64,000 bases of DNA from Rhodoferax ferrireducens (GTDB lineage: Bacteria > Pseudomonadota > Gammaproteobacteria > Burkholderiales > Burkholderiaceae_C). The position numbers and the translations under genes are program-made. The notes below the pieces were generated by a model. It made no database searches. It saw only the letters and a list, made by a program, of their open reading frames with translations, and had not been told where the DNA came from. Below are positions 51,555 through 61,034 of this stretch, one piece after another; within the stretch, counting starts at the first letter, position 1, and each line of letters starts with the position of its first letter. Location: positions 186,001 to 250,000 of the forward strand of contig NZ_QEII01000324.1 of assembly GCF_003347515.1 (NCBI RefSeq), read 5' to 3'.

Positions 51555-53185
51555 TGACTGCGCCGCACCTGCCCCCATATTCCCTGGCTCAAGTCCCCAT
51601 GACACGCTTTGTCGACGCGCCAACGCTGAAGTCCTGGCTGCATGACGGACACGAAATTGCCCTGTTCGATGTGCGCGAACACGGGCAGTACGGCCAGGCC
51701 CATTTGTTCTATGGTGTCACGCTGCCGTACAGTCGCCTGGAGTTGGACGCGCCGCGCCTGGCGCCGCGCAGAAGCGTCCGCCTGGTGGTCTACGACGAGG
51801 GCCACAGCGTGGCCACCTGGGCGGCGCTTCGTCTGGCGGCGCTGGGCTATACCGATGTGCATGTGCTGCGCGATGGCACGGCCGGCTGGCGGGCTGCCGG
51901 ATTTCCGCTGTTTGCTGGCGTCAACGTGCCGTCCAAGACCTTCGGTGAACTGGCCGAGCAGGTCTACCATACGCCCCGCATCAGCGCCACCGAGCTGGCC
52001 GCCATGCTGGCGCGCCAGGACGACGTCATGGTGCTCGATGGCCGGCCTTTCTCGGAGTTCCAGAAGATGAACATTCCGGGTGCCACCAGTTGCCCGAATG
52101 GCGAGCTGGCCTTGCGCATTGGTCAGCTGGTGCCCAGCGTGCAGACGCGCATCGTGATCAATTGCGCCGGGCGCACACGCAGCATCATCGGCGCCCAGAC
52201 GCTGATTAATTTGGGAGTGCGCAACCCGGTGTATGCGCTGGAAAACGGCACCCAAGGCTGGACTCTGGCCGACCTGGAACTGGAACACGGCGGCACGCAT
52301 CGTTACCCGGAAGTCGAGGAGGCAGGGGAGTCCGTGGCGCAAAGCGGCATGCGCGCCGCGGCACAAGCGCTGGCCCAGCGCCTGGAGGTGCCGGTGGTCG
52401 ATGCGTCAACCGTGCGCCGCTGGGCCACCGATCCGCAGCGCAGCTTATTTTTGTGCGATGTCCGTACCCCGGAGGAATATGCGCGCGGCACACTGCCCGG
52501 CGCCCAGCACACACCGGGCGGCCAGTTGATACAGGCCAACGACCAGTATGTCGGCGTGCGCCAGGCCCGGTTGGTGCTGTTTGATTCAGACGGCATCCGT
52601 GCGCTCACCGTGGCCGGCTGGCTGTGCCAGATGGGCCACGACGCCAGCGTGCTAGATGACGGGCTGGCCAGCGACCTGGCCTTGCCGGAAGTGCCCGCGC
52701 CCTCTGTGCCGGCTTTGCCGGTCATCAGCGCCCAATCACTGGCCCACCGCTTGGCCAGTGAGGAGGTTCTCGCCATCGATCTGTGCCCCAGCATGCAGTT
52801 TCGCCAAGGCCACTTGCCGGGTGCACGCTGGTCGATTCGCCCGCGTCTTGCAGCCATGCTGGCCGGCGAGCGCCGCCCGGTGGTGCTGATCGCCGATGAC
52901 TCTGCGCTGGCTGCCTGGGCAGCCCTCGACGTGCAGGCACTGGGCTTGTCCGTCAGTCTGCTCGAAGGGGGCATGGCCGCCTGGCGTGCCGCTGGATTGC
53001 CCGTGCAGGCCAGCGGCAACACGCCCTCCAACAGCGATTGCATCGACTTTTTATTCTTCGTGCACGACCGGCACGACGGCAACAAGGAAGCGGCCCGCCA
53101 GTACCTGGCCTGGGAAGTCAACCTGTTGGCGCAGCTGGATGCGCTGGAGCTGGCCTCGTTCCGTCTACCGGTACTACGTCATTGA
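51554..53185 (+). CDS. Four-domain rhodanese-like sulfurtransferase
   Basis: About 543 residues in four rhodanese domains (about 15-120, 140-240, 275-375, 390-490). Only domain 2 has a catalytic cysteine, Cys204 in NCAGRTRS. In the other three the position is taken by Asp in VVYDEGH, VLFDSDG and LIADDSA, so they are structural or regulatory. It is translationally coupled to the dioxygenase and may handle sulfane sulfur or sulfinate products. The C-terminal 50 residues include a helix of unknown role. Confidence 0.87.
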   Translation: MTAPHLPPYSLAQVPMTRFVDAPTLKSWLHDGHEIALFDVREHGQYGQAHLFYGVTLPYSRLELDAPRLAPRRSVRLVVYDEGHSVATWAALRLAALGYTDVHVLRDGTAGWRAAGFPLFAGVNVPSKTFGELAEQVYHTPRISATELAAMLARQDDVMVLDGRPFSEFQKMNIPGATSCPNGELALRIGQLVPSVQTRIVINCAGRTRSIIGAQTLINLGVRNPVYALENGTQGWTLADLELEHGGTHRYPEVEEAGESVAQSGMRAAAQALAQRLEVPVVDASTVRRWATDPQRSLFLCDVRTPEEYARGTLPGAQHTPGGQLIQANDQYVGVRQARLVLFDSDGIRALTVAGWLCQMGHDASVLDDGLASDLALPEVPAPSVPALPVISAQSLAHRLASEEVLAIDLCPSMQFRQGHLPGARWSIRPRLAAMLAGERRPVVLIADDSALAAWAALDVQALGLSVSLLEGGMAAWRAAGLPVQASGNTPSNSDCIDFLFFVHDRHDGNKEAARQYLAWEVNLLAQLDALELASFRLPVLRH

Positions 53186-53242
53186 TTCCCCCGTCTCGTC
53201 AGTCTCCGTCTCCCCAACCACTTCTTACTTCAGGAATCCATC

Positions 53243-54235
53243 ATGTTGACCACGCTCAAATTCAATGCTGCTGCCCTCTGCTGCGCCCTGTTGGCGGGGC
53301 AGGCGGCGCTCGCACAACCCATGCCGCAGGTCGGTGGTTTTCCCAATCAGACGATCAAGTTCTTGTCACCCTTTCCGGCCGGCGGGGGCAATGACGGCAC
53401 GACCCGGATCGTGACCAGCCGTTTGTCCGACATCACGGGCCAGAGCGCGGTGGTCGACAACCGCGGCGGCGCGGGCGGCAACATTGGCGCCAAGGTGGTG
53501 GCCGATGCCAAGCCCGACGGCTACACCGTATTGACCGGCCAGGTTTCGCTGATGGCGGTGAATCCCACGCTTTACCGGGTGCCGGGTTTTGATCCGCTGA
53601 AAAATTTCATCCCCATCACCCAGATCAATGCCGCGCCTCTGGTTCTGGTCGTGGCCAGCAACTCGCCCCTGAAAAGCTTCGCCGACCTGACCGCGCAGAT
53701 CAAGGCCCAGCCCGGCAAAGTGACCTATGCCACACCCGGCAACGGCACGCTCTCGCATTTGGTGGGCGTGGTGCTGGAAAAAGACAGCGCCTTGAGCATG
53801 ACGCATGTGCCCTACAAAGGCGCGGCCCCGGCCATCACTGACTTGCTGGGCGGCCAGGTGGATCTGCTCATCACCTCGACCGCTTCAGCGGCCGGTTTCA
53901 TCCAGAATGGCAAGATGCGCGCCCTCGCGGTGACCAGTCCGCGCCGCATCGGTGTATTCACCAAAGTCCCCACCCTGGAAGAACTGGGCTTGAACAACAT
54001 GAATTTTGAAGACTGGTATGGCTTCTTTGCCCCCGCGGGTACGCCACCGGAGCGCGTGGCCTACTTGCACGACAGCATCGTGCGGGCGCTCAAAACGCCG
54101 GAGGTGAGCAAGCTCATTACCGAAGGTGGCAGCGCGGTGGTCGGCAATACCTCGGCCGCTTTCGCCGCCCAGCTCAGGGAAGACATCGCCCGCTGGTCGC
54201 GCGTCGTCAAACTCTCGGGCGCCGCGATTGATTGA
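53243..54235 (+). CDS. Bug family periplasmic receptor (TctC-like) of the sulfur operon
   Basis: 330 residues. Signal peptide ending LAGQAALAQ, then NQTIKFLSPFPAGGGNDGTTR, the Bug signature. The ligand is unknown; its place in an operon of sulfur enzymes suggests a sulfur-containing carboxylate. Permease genes are absent nearby. CAGGAAT precedes the ATG. Confidence 0.88.
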   Translation: MLTTLKFNAAALCCALLAGQAALAQPMPQVGGFPNQTIKFLSPFPAGGGNDGTTRIVTSRLSDITGQSAVVDNRGGAGGNIGAKVVADAKPDGYTVLTGQVSLMAVNPTLYRVPGFDPLKNFIPITQINAAPLVLVVASNSPLKSFADLTAQIKAQPGKVTYATPGNGTLSHLVGVVLEKDSALSMTHVPYKGAAPAITDLLGGQVDLLITSTASAAGFIQNGKMRALAVTSPRRIGVFTKVPTLEELGLNNMNFEDWYGFFAPAGTPPERVAYLHDSIVRALKTPEVSKLITEGGSAVVGNTSAAFAAQLREDIARWSRVVKLSGAAID

Positions 54236-54266
54236 GCCGTCTACCCACCACGCCCTGTCTGCCGCC

Positions 54267-55460
54267 ATGAACAAGAAACCTCCGCCCGCCGCGTCGCTGC
54301 CCACCCGCTTGGTCCATGCCGGCAAGGCCCCGGTCTTTGAGGGCGGAAGCCCCGTCAATCCGCCGGTGGTGCGCGCCAGTACCGTGCTGTTTGACAGCGT
54401 GGCGCAGCAGCGCGACATGCGGATGCGGCGCGGGGACGAGCGCCTGTTCACCTACGGCGCGCGCGGCAACCCGACCAATTTCGCGCTCGAAGACCTGGTC
54501 AGCGAACTCGAAGGGGCCTACCGCACGCGGCTGTTTCCCACCGGCCTGGCGGCCATCGCCATGACGCTGCTGTCCTACCTGAAGCCTGGTGACCATGTGC
54601 TGATGTCGGACAGCGTGTATGAGCCGGCCCGCAAGCTGGTGGATTCATTCCTTACCCCGTACAACATCCGCTGCACTTTCTTTGCGGCCGACGGCAGCGA
54701 TGTGGAGGAAAAAATCGAAACCAGCACGCGCATGATTTATGCCGAGTGCCCGGGCTCGCTGGTGTATGAGATGTGTGACTTGCCGCAGTTGGCCGAGATG
54801 GCCCACGCGCGCGGCCTGCTGCTTGCCGCGGACAACACCTGGGGTTCCGGCTGCCAGTACCGCCCGCTGGCTCTGGGGGCCGATATTTCCATCATGGCCG
54901 CCACCAAATACCTCAGCGGCCACTCCGACGTGATGATGGGCACGGTGGCCACCACCCAAGAAACCTGGCAGCCGCTGGCCGAACGCAGTGACGCTTTCGG
55001 CATGACGGTCAGCCCCGACGACGCTTATCTGGTGATGCGCGGCGCGCGCACGCTGGCGGCGCGCCTGGCCATGCACGAACGCGGCGGTTTGCAGGTGGCG
55101 CATTGGCTGCAATCACGCCCTGAAGTGGCCACCGTGTTTTGCCCGGCCTTGCCTGAGCACCCCGGTCATGCGCTGTGGGCGCGGGACTGCAAGGGAAGCA
55201 ATGGCCTGGTTTCTTTTGAGCTTCAATCCGCGTTCGATCAGGCCGCTGCCGAGCGCCTGATCGACAGCCTGGCGCTGTTTGGCATTGGCGCCTCATGGGG
55301 CGGCTATGAAAGCCTGGTCACACTGGCCGACATGCGCCGCGCCCGCAGTGTGAGCGACTGGTCTGATCGCGGGCAGGTGATCCGCCTGCATGTCGGGCTG
55401 GAAGATCCGGCAGACCTGATTTGTGACCTGATACAGGGGTTTGCCACGTTGGCCAGCTGA
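54267..55460 (+). CDS. metC: Cystathionine beta-lyase-type PLP enzyme
   Basis: About 397 residues of the Cys/Met metabolism PLP family. The Schiff-base lysine is Lys214 in AATKYLSGHSDV, and the N-terminal region includes LVHAGKAPVFEGGSPVNPPVV. The C-terminal SLALFGIGASWGGYESL resembles MetC more than gamma-synthase. It may split cystathionine or cysteine. It follows the Bug gene by 31 bases and precedes the exporter. The frame upstream of ATG 54267 is open but not conserved. Confidence 0.85.
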   Translation: MNKKPPPAASLPTRLVHAGKAPVFEGGSPVNPPVVRASTVLFDSVAQQRDMRMRRGDERLFTYGARGNPTNFALEDLVSELEGAYRTRLFPTGLAAIAMTLLSYLKPGDHVLMSDSVYEPARKLVDSFLTPYNIRCTFFAADGSDVEEKIETSTRMIYAECPGSLVYEMCDLPQLAEMAHARGLLLAADNTWGSGCQYRPLALGADISIMAATKYLSGHSDVMMGTVATTQETWQPLAERSDAFGMTVSPDDAYLVMRGARTLAARLAMHERGGLQVAHWLQSRPEVATVFCPALPEHPGHALWARDCKGSNGLVSFELQSAFDQAAAERLIDSLALFGIGASWGGYESLVTLADMRRARSVSDWSDRGQVIRLHVGLEDPADLICDLIQGFATLAS

Positions 55461-55528
55461 GCCAGTTCCCCGGCGGCGCCGTTCGCCGCTTCACTCATCG
55501 TCTGCTTTTCCCGAGGTTTTTGACAGCC

Positions 55529-56548
55529 ATGCTCAGCTCTGCACGTCCCTGGATTCTGCACACCCGTGGCTTATGGCCCGGCCTTGCACTGCCTCTGCTC
55601 ATCATGCTCGGCGCCACCTTTATTTCCGAACACTACGGCGGCCCGCAACTTCTCTACGCTTTGTTGTTCGGTGTGGCTTTTCACTTCCTGTACCAGGACG
55701 CGCGTTGCCGGCCTGGCATTGAGTTTTGTGCCAAGACCTTGTTGCGCATTGGCGTGGCCCTGCTGGGCGCGCGCATCACGCTGTCGCAAATCGGGCAGCT
55801 GGGCATCGGGCCGCTGGCAACGGCGGCCCTGAGCATCGTCAGCACCATTGCCCTGGGGGCGTGGCTGGCGCGGCGCTTTGGCCTGACGACCGACTTTGGC
55901 CTGCTGTGTGGCGCAGCGGTGTCCATCTGCGGCGCGTCGGCGGCGCTGGCGGTGTCGGCCGTCATGCCCAAAACGCAGGAGAACGAACGCCACACCCTGC
56001 TGACGGTGGTCGGTGTGACCGGGCTGTCCACCCTGGCCATGATTTTCTATCCGCTGCTGGTCAAGATGCTGTTGTTGAGCGACACCAGTGCCGGCATCTT
56101 CCTGGGCGGCACCATTCATGACGTGGCGCAGGTCATAGGCGCCGGCTTGTTGATTTCCCATGAAACGGGTGACGTCGCCGTGATCGTGAAACTCTTTCGG
56201 GTCACGCTGCTGGTGCCGGTGGTGGCGGTGCTGGCTTACTACTGGCGACAGCGCCGCATCGACAGCCCCAGTCATGCGGGCAAGCCGGGGCCGCTGTTGC
56301 CCTTCTTCCTGATCGGTTTCATGGCGCTGGTGCTGATCAATAGCAGTGGCGTCATCACGCCCCGGCTCGTAGAGGGCGTGAGCCAGATTTCCCGCGTTTG
56401 CCTGGTGATTGCCATTGCGGCATTGGGCATCAAAACTTCGTTCGAAGACCTGGTGAAGCTGGGCTGGCGGCCGATGGCCCTGATGTTGATAGAGACCCTG
56501 TGGCTGGCCGCCGTATTTGTGGTTTACCTGTGTGTCTTCAGGCGGTAA
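55529..56548 (+). CDS. YeiH/UPF0324 family putative sulfate/sulfite exporter
   Basis: About 339 residues with about ten membrane segments. Blocks such as LLRIGVALLGARITLSQIG, CGAAVSICGASAALAVSAV and GGTIHDVAQVIGAG are the YeiH family pattern. Relatives are annotated as sulfate exporters; this one lies behind thiol dioxygenase and sulfurtransferase genes and may remove their oxidised sulfur product. The end overlaps the convergent hsdR end by 11 bases. An upstream TTG at 55520 could also be a start. Confidence 0.85.
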   Translation: MLSSARPWILHTRGLWPGLALPLLIMLGATFISEHYGGPQLLYALLFGVAFHFLYQDARCRPGIEFCAKTLLRIGVALLGARITLSQIGQLGIGPLATAALSIVSTIALGAWLARRFGLTTDFGLLCGAAVSICGASAALAVSAVMPKTQENERHTLLTVVGVTGLSTLAMIFYPLLVKMLLLSDTSAGIFLGGTIHDVAQVIGAGLLISHETGDVAVIVKLFRVTLLVPVVAVLAYYWRQRRIDSPSHAGKPGPLLPFFLIGFMALVLINSSGVITPRLVEGVSQISRVCLVIAIAALGIKTSFEDLVKLGWRPMALMLIETLWLAAVFVVYLCVFRR

Positions 56549-59500
56549 GTACCCAACTCTCCCCCAGCGCTTGCGCCTGCTGCAACACCAGCTCCACGGC
56601 GGCGTCCTGCAGGTCCGGCGGGTATTTGTATTTGCGCAAGATCCGCTTGACCATCAGGCGCAGTTTGGCGCGCACACTCTCGCGCTCTGACCAGTCCACC
56701 GTCAGGTTCTGGCGCAAGTTCTCGGTGAGCTCGTGGGCGATCTTCTTGAGGGTCTCATCCGTCAGCTCGCGCACGGCGGATTCGTTGTTCGCCAGCGCGT
56801 CATAGAAACGCACCTCGTCCTCGGTCAGCCCCAGTGTTTCACCGCGTGAGGCCGCCTCGCGGAACTTCCTGGCCATGTCCACCAACTCTTCCATCACCTG
56901 CGCGGTCTCGATGGATCGGTTTTGGTAGCGGGTGATGACACTGCTCAATAGCTCCGAGAACTTGCGGTTTTGCACCACGTTGCTGGCAAAGCGGCTCTTG
57001 ATTTCGCCCTCCAGCAGCCGTTCCAGTAGCTCCACCGCCAGGTTTTTTTCGGGCAGGTTGCGCACCTGGGCCAGAAACCCGTCGTCCAGCAGGCCGATGT
57101 TGGGCTTGTCCAGGCCCACGGCGTCAAAGATGTCCACCACGCTCTCGGACACGATCGCCTGGCTGATGATTTTCCGAATCGCCAGCTCGCGGACTTCATC
57201 GGTGCGCTTTTGGGCGGATGTTTCCTTCTTGGTCAGGATGACTTTGACGCCCTGCATGAAGGCAACCTCCTCGCGCACCGCCTTGGCCTCATCCAGGGTG
57301 CAGCACAGGGTAAAGGCCTGGCTCATGGCCAGTGCGGTGTCGGCAAAGCGCTTTTTGCCATCGCGCTGTCCCGCGCCTGGATGACCCGTTTTGAGACCCA
57401 GCACATGGTTGGCGGCACCGGCCAGCGCCTTGTGGCCGCTGGTCAAAAAGCCGCTGTAATCAAAGCCATGCAGCATGGCCTGCAGCACGTCCAGCTTTTC
57501 GGTCAACACGCTGAAGGCTTCGTGCGCGTCCACGGTGGGGCGGCCTCGGCCTTTGGCTTGGGTGTACTCCTTCATGGCGGCCTTCAGCTCATTGCCGATG
57601 CCGATGTAGTCCACCACCAGGCCACCCTGCTTGTCCTTGAAGACCCGGTTGACGCGGGCAATCGCCTGCATCAGGTTGTGCCCCTTCATGGGCTTGTCCA
57701 CGTACAGGGTATGCACGCAGGGGGCGTCAAAGCCGGTCAGCCACATATCGCGCACGATCACCAGTTTGAGCGGGTCGGCGGGGTCTTTGAAGCGTTTTTC
57801 CAGGCGCTTCTTGGTCTGGGCGCTGTAGATGTGCGGGCGCAACAAGGCTTTGTCACTGCTGGATCCGGTCATCACAATCTTGATGGCACCGCGCTCCGGG
57901 TCTGCGTCGTGCCAGTCGGGGCGCAGCCGGACGATTTCGTTGTACAGATGCGCGCAGATGTCGCGGCTCATGGCGACGACCATGGCTTTGCCGGTCTGCG
58001 CCTTGTTGCGCTCCTCAAAGTGCGCCACCAGATCAGCCGCCACACTGGCGACACGCGGTTCCGCGCCGACGACCTTTTCCAGTGCGGCCCAGCGGCTTTT
58101 GAGTTGCGATTGCGTGCTTTCCTCTTCGTCTTCGGCCAGCTCGTCCACCTCCTCATCCATCTGGCTCAGGTCGGCCTCGTTCAAACTGAGCTTGGCCAGG
58201 CGTGACTCGTAATAAATGGCGACCGTGGCGCCGTCTTCCTTGGCCTGCTGCATGTCATAGACATGGATGTAATCACCAAACACGGCGCGGGTGTCGCGGT
58301 CGGTGCTGCTGACGGGTGTGCCGGTGAAGGCGACGAAAGTGGCGTGGGGCAGGGCGTCGCGCAGGTGCTGGGCGTAGCCAACCTGGTAACGCTCGCTTGC
58401 ACCCAGGGCGGCATACGTGGGCGGCGCAAACTCGGCCCGGTGCGGGGTGACTTCGCCGTCGCCAGTCGCCATGTAACTTGCCTTGCGCGTCTTGAGCTTG
58501 GCCTCGAAGCCGTATTGCGTGCGGTGCGCCTCGTCGGCAATCACCACGATGTTGTGCCGGTTCGACAGCACGGGGTAGCTGTCTTCGTCCTCGCCCGGCA
58601 TGAATTTCTGGATGGTGGCAAACACAATGCCGCCCGAGGGCCGGTTCGCCAACAGCGCCCGCAACGCCTGCCGCGTGCGTGCCTGCACCGGCTGCTCGCG
58701 CAACAAATCCTGCGCCAGGCTGAACACGCCAAACAACTGTCCGTCCAGGTCGTTGCGGTCGGTGATCACCACGATGGTCGGGTTCTCCATCGCCGGCTCC
58801 TGCATCACGCGGGCGGCAAAGCAGGTCATGGTGATGCTCTTGCCGCTGCCCTGCGTGTGCCAGACCACGCCGCCTTTCTGACCGCCACCGGGCCTGGACG
58901 CCGCCACGACCTGCCCGATCGCCAAACGCACGGCGTGAAATTGGTGGTAGCCCGCGATTTTTTTAACGATGCCGCCATCGTCCTCAAACAGTACAAAGTA
59001 GCGCAGGTAATCCAGGAAATAGGTGGGCGCCAGCACACCGCGCACCAGCGTTTGCAACTCGTTGAATTCACCCAGCGGGTCCAGCGTCACGCCGTCGATG
59101 GTGCGCCAGGCCATGAAGCGCTCCGGGTCGGCGGACAGCGAGCCCAGCAGCGCCTCGGTGCCGTCCGAGATGACCAGCATCTCGTTGGTCTGGAACACCT
59201 CGGGAATCTGTTCCTTGTAGGTCTGGATCTGCTCGTAGGCCTTCCACACATCGGCGTTGAGGTCAGCCGGGTTTTTCAGCTCCAGCAGCACCAGCGGCAG
59301 GCCGTTGACGAACAGAACGATGTCGGGCCGACGCGTGTGGTGCGGGCCTTTGATGGAAAACTGGTTCACCGCCAGCCAGTCGTTTTTTTCTGCTTGGGCC
59401 CAGTCGATCAAGCGCACAAAGTCGCCCCGCGTTTCGCCGTCCTTCTGGTACTGCACCGGCACGCCCGCCACCAGCAGGCGGTGGAAATGCCGATTGGCCG

Positions 59501-59741
59501 ACAACAACGCCGGGTGCCCCAAGTCCAGCACCTGCTTGAGTGCGTCTTCGCGGGCGGCGGTAGGGATGGCGGGGTTGAGCTTGTGGATGGCCTCGCGCAG
59601 ACGAAAGGGCAGCAGCACCTGGCGGAAGTTCGCCCGCTCGGGCGCCGGGCCGTCGGGGGCCATGTCGGGGCCGTAGACGTGGCTGTAGCCCACGTCCGCC
59701 AGCCAGGCCAGGGTTTCGCGTTCGAGTTGGTCTTCGGTCAT
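56538..59741 (-). CDS. hsdR: Type I restriction endonuclease subunit R
   Basis: 1067 residues. The N-terminal nuclease has the PD-(D/E)xK pattern RPD (Asp140) with LELKN (Glu154, Lys156). The SF2 translocase has GSGKS (about 298-302), DEAH (403-406) and FTGTPV, with a helical C-terminus. The motor/endonuclease is complete and looks active. It is translationally coupled to the Fic gene by an ATGA overlap, and hsdS lies about 2.6 kb upstream on the same strand. Confidence 0.93.
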   Translation of the reverse strand: MTEDQLERETLAWLADVGYSHVYGPDMAPDGPAPERANFRQVLLPFRLREAIHKLNPAIPTAAREDALKQVLDLGHPALLSANRHFHRLLVAGVPVQYQKDGETRGDFVRLIDWAQAEKNDWLAVNQFSIKGPHHTRRPDIVLFVNGLPLVLLELKNPADLNADVWKAYEQIQTYKEQIPEVFQTNEMLVISDGTEALLGSLSADPERFMAWRTIDGVTLDPLGEFNELQTLVRGVLAPTYFLDYLRYFVLFEDDGGIVKKIAGYHQFHAVRLAIGQVVAASRPGGGQKGGVVWHTQGSGKSITMTCFAARVMQEPAMENPTIVVITDRNDLDGQLFGVFSLAQDLLREQPVQARTRQALRALLANRPSGGIVFATIQKFMPGEDEDSYPVLSNRHNIVVIADEAHRTQYGFEAKLKTRKASYMATGDGEVTPHRAEFAPPTYAALGASERYQVGYAQHLRDALPHATFVAFTGTPVSSTDRDTRAVFGDYIHVYDMQQAKEDGATVAIYYESRLAKLSLNEADLSQMDEEVDELAEDEEESTQSQLKSRWAALEKVVGAEPRVASVAADLVAHFEERNKAQTGKAMVVAMSRDICAHLYNEIVRLRPDWHDADPERGAIKIVMTGSSSDKALLRPHIYSAQTKKRLEKRFKDPADPLKLVIVRDMWLTGFDAPCVHTLYVDKPMKGHNLMQAIARVNRVFKDKQGGLVVDYIGIGNELKAAMKEYTQAKGRGRPTVDAHEAFSVLTEKLDVLQAMLHGFDYSGFLTSGHKALAGAANHVLGLKTGHPGAGQRDGKKRFADTALAMSQAFTLCCTLDEAKAVREEVAFMQGVKVILTKKETSAQKRTDEVRELAIRKIISQAIVSESVVDIFDAVGLDKPNIGLLDDGFLAQVRNLPEKNLAVELLERLLEGEIKSRFASNVVQNRKFSELLSSVITRYQNRSIETAQVMEELVDMARKFREAASRGETLGLTEDEVRFYDALANNESAVRELTDETLKKIAHELTENLRQNLTVDWSERESVRAKLRLMVKRILRKYKYPPDLQDAAVELVLQQAQALGESWVLTA

Positions 59742-60820
59742 GGCGCGGTCCCCAATGCGCCTTGCAAAACCGTGTTCAAAGCCAGATTGATGTAGTAATT
59801 GCCGCGCCCTATTTTTTGTTTTTCCACAAACCCGCCGTCGGCCAAGGCATCCATGTATTTGGTGGCGGTGATGCGTGACACCTGCAGGTCACGCTGCACA
59901 AACTCGATCTTGGTATAGGGGTGGGTGAACAGGTGGTTGATCAAGTCCTGGCTATAAAACTTGTAGCCCGTGCGGATGCGGTGCTTGTAGTCAAACAGCG
60001 CCGCCTTGATGGCCTGGACGGTGGTGATGGTTTGCCCGGCGGTCTGCTCCACCGCCGTCAGCATGTACAGCACCCAGTCTTCCCAGGTATCGTCCTCACG
60101 CACGGTTTGCAGCAGGTGGTAGTAGTCCGACTTATTGCGCACGATATGGTTGCTCAGGTACAGCACCGGAATGTCCAGCAAGCCCTCTTTGACCAGATAC
60201 AGCACATTCACAATGCGCCCGGTGCGGCCATTGCCATCGTAAAACGGGTGAATGCTTTCGAACTGGTGGTGCATCAACGCCATCTTGATCAACGGGTCGG
60301 CATCGAACAAATCAGCGTCGTTCATGAACCGCTCCAGACCACTCATCAGCGCCACAATCTCAGCCGGGTCTTGCGGCGGCGTGTAAATGGTTTGCCCATT
60401 GCTGTCTTTGAGCGCCGTGCCCGGCAGCTTGCGAAAACCGGCGTTGTTGCGTTCCAGTTCGCCCTGAATTTCGATGATGTGGTTCGCCGTCAACAAGCCG
60501 CTGGTGCGCACCTGCTCAAACCCCACCAGCAAGGCTTGGCGGTAGCGCAAAACTTCTTTGGCGGCGGGGTTGGCAAAGGCTTCGGGCAGCACGTCGTCCT
60601 TGAACAGCTCATCATGCGTGGTGACGATGTTCTCGATCTCGGAACTGTCCTTGGCCTCTTGCAAGCCCAGCGTGTTGATCAGAATGCCCTGGTTGGGAAT
60701 GGAGGCCGCCATGCCCTTCAGCTCCGCCAGCTTGCGGCTGCTGCTGGCCAGCTTTTTGAGGATGGCAGTCGTCTCGAACCGGGCGGGGTTGAGCTGTTCA
60801 AGCGGCGTGAGTGCGGACAT
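59738..60820 (-). CDS. Class II Fic protein (AMPylase-type) with C-terminal winged helix
   Basis: 360 residues. An N-terminal Fic_N domain carries the inhibitory helix SxxxEN (Ser59-Asn64), so it is a class II, self-inhibited Fic. The catalytic loop HPFYDGNGRTGR (191-202) is intact. A C-terminal winged helix (about 300-345, RDLQVSRITATKYMDALADGG) may bind DNA. The gene is in the hsdR operon, and its stop overlaps the hsdR start. A target is unknown; the winged helix could regulate the operon. Confidence 0.9.
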   Translation of the reverse strand: MSALTPLEQLNPARFETTAILKKLASSSRKLAELKGMAASIPNQGILINTLGLQEAKDSSEIENIVTTHDELFKDDVLPEAFANPAAKEVLRYRQALLVGFEQVRTSGLLTANHIIEIQGELERNNAGFRKLPGTALKDSNGQTIYTPPQDPAEIVALMSGLERFMNDADLFDADPLIKMALMHHQFESIHPFYDGNGRTGRIVNVLYLVKEGLLDIPVLYLSNHIVRNKSDYYHLLQTVREDDTWEDWVLYMLTAVEQTAGQTITTVQAIKAALFDYKHRIRTGYKFYSQDLINHLFTHPYTKIEFVQRDLQVSRITATKYMDALADGGFVEKQKIGRGNYYINLALNTVLQGALGTAP

Positions 60821-60844
60821 GGGCGAGCCTTGAAAGGGAGCGAC

Positions 60845-60912
60845 GTGTATAGATATTCAAGTCTTCTTTACATGTTAGTCGCGATGTGTATAGAAAATGC
60901 GTATTTCTATAC
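60845..60912. promoter_or_regulatory. Operator-like inverted repeat upstream of fic-hsdR
   Basis: GTATAGAAA (60888-60896) and TTTCTATAC (60904-60912) are perfect inverted 9-mers separated by 7 bases. A third copy of the half-site, GTGTATAGA (60845-60853), lies 41 bases nearer the Fic start and is in direct orientation with GTGTATAGA at 60886-60894. The array lies 25-92 bases ahead of the ATG, where an autorepressor would act. Confidence 0.55.
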
Positions 60913-60984
60913 GTGTCATGGTGAGTCATGAAGGTGGGTAGTCTCAATTGCGCAACCGATATCAAAACTCAATAAATGCCTAAA

Positions 60985-61034
60985 TAGGCCTCTAGCCCAT
61001 GTCCATAAAGCACATATAGCTATATTATTTGCAG
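60985..61034 (+). repeat. Dispersed repeat copy I (intergenic, RM island)
   Basis: Contains TAGGCCTCTAGCCC, ATAAAGCACATATAGCTATA and TTTGCAGC in the same order and spacing as the other copies. Confidence 0.6.

Noticed and set aside
58263..59795. Antisense frame of 510 codons over hsdR
   Set aside because: No recognisable motifs; hsdR has nuclease and helicase motifs on the other strand.
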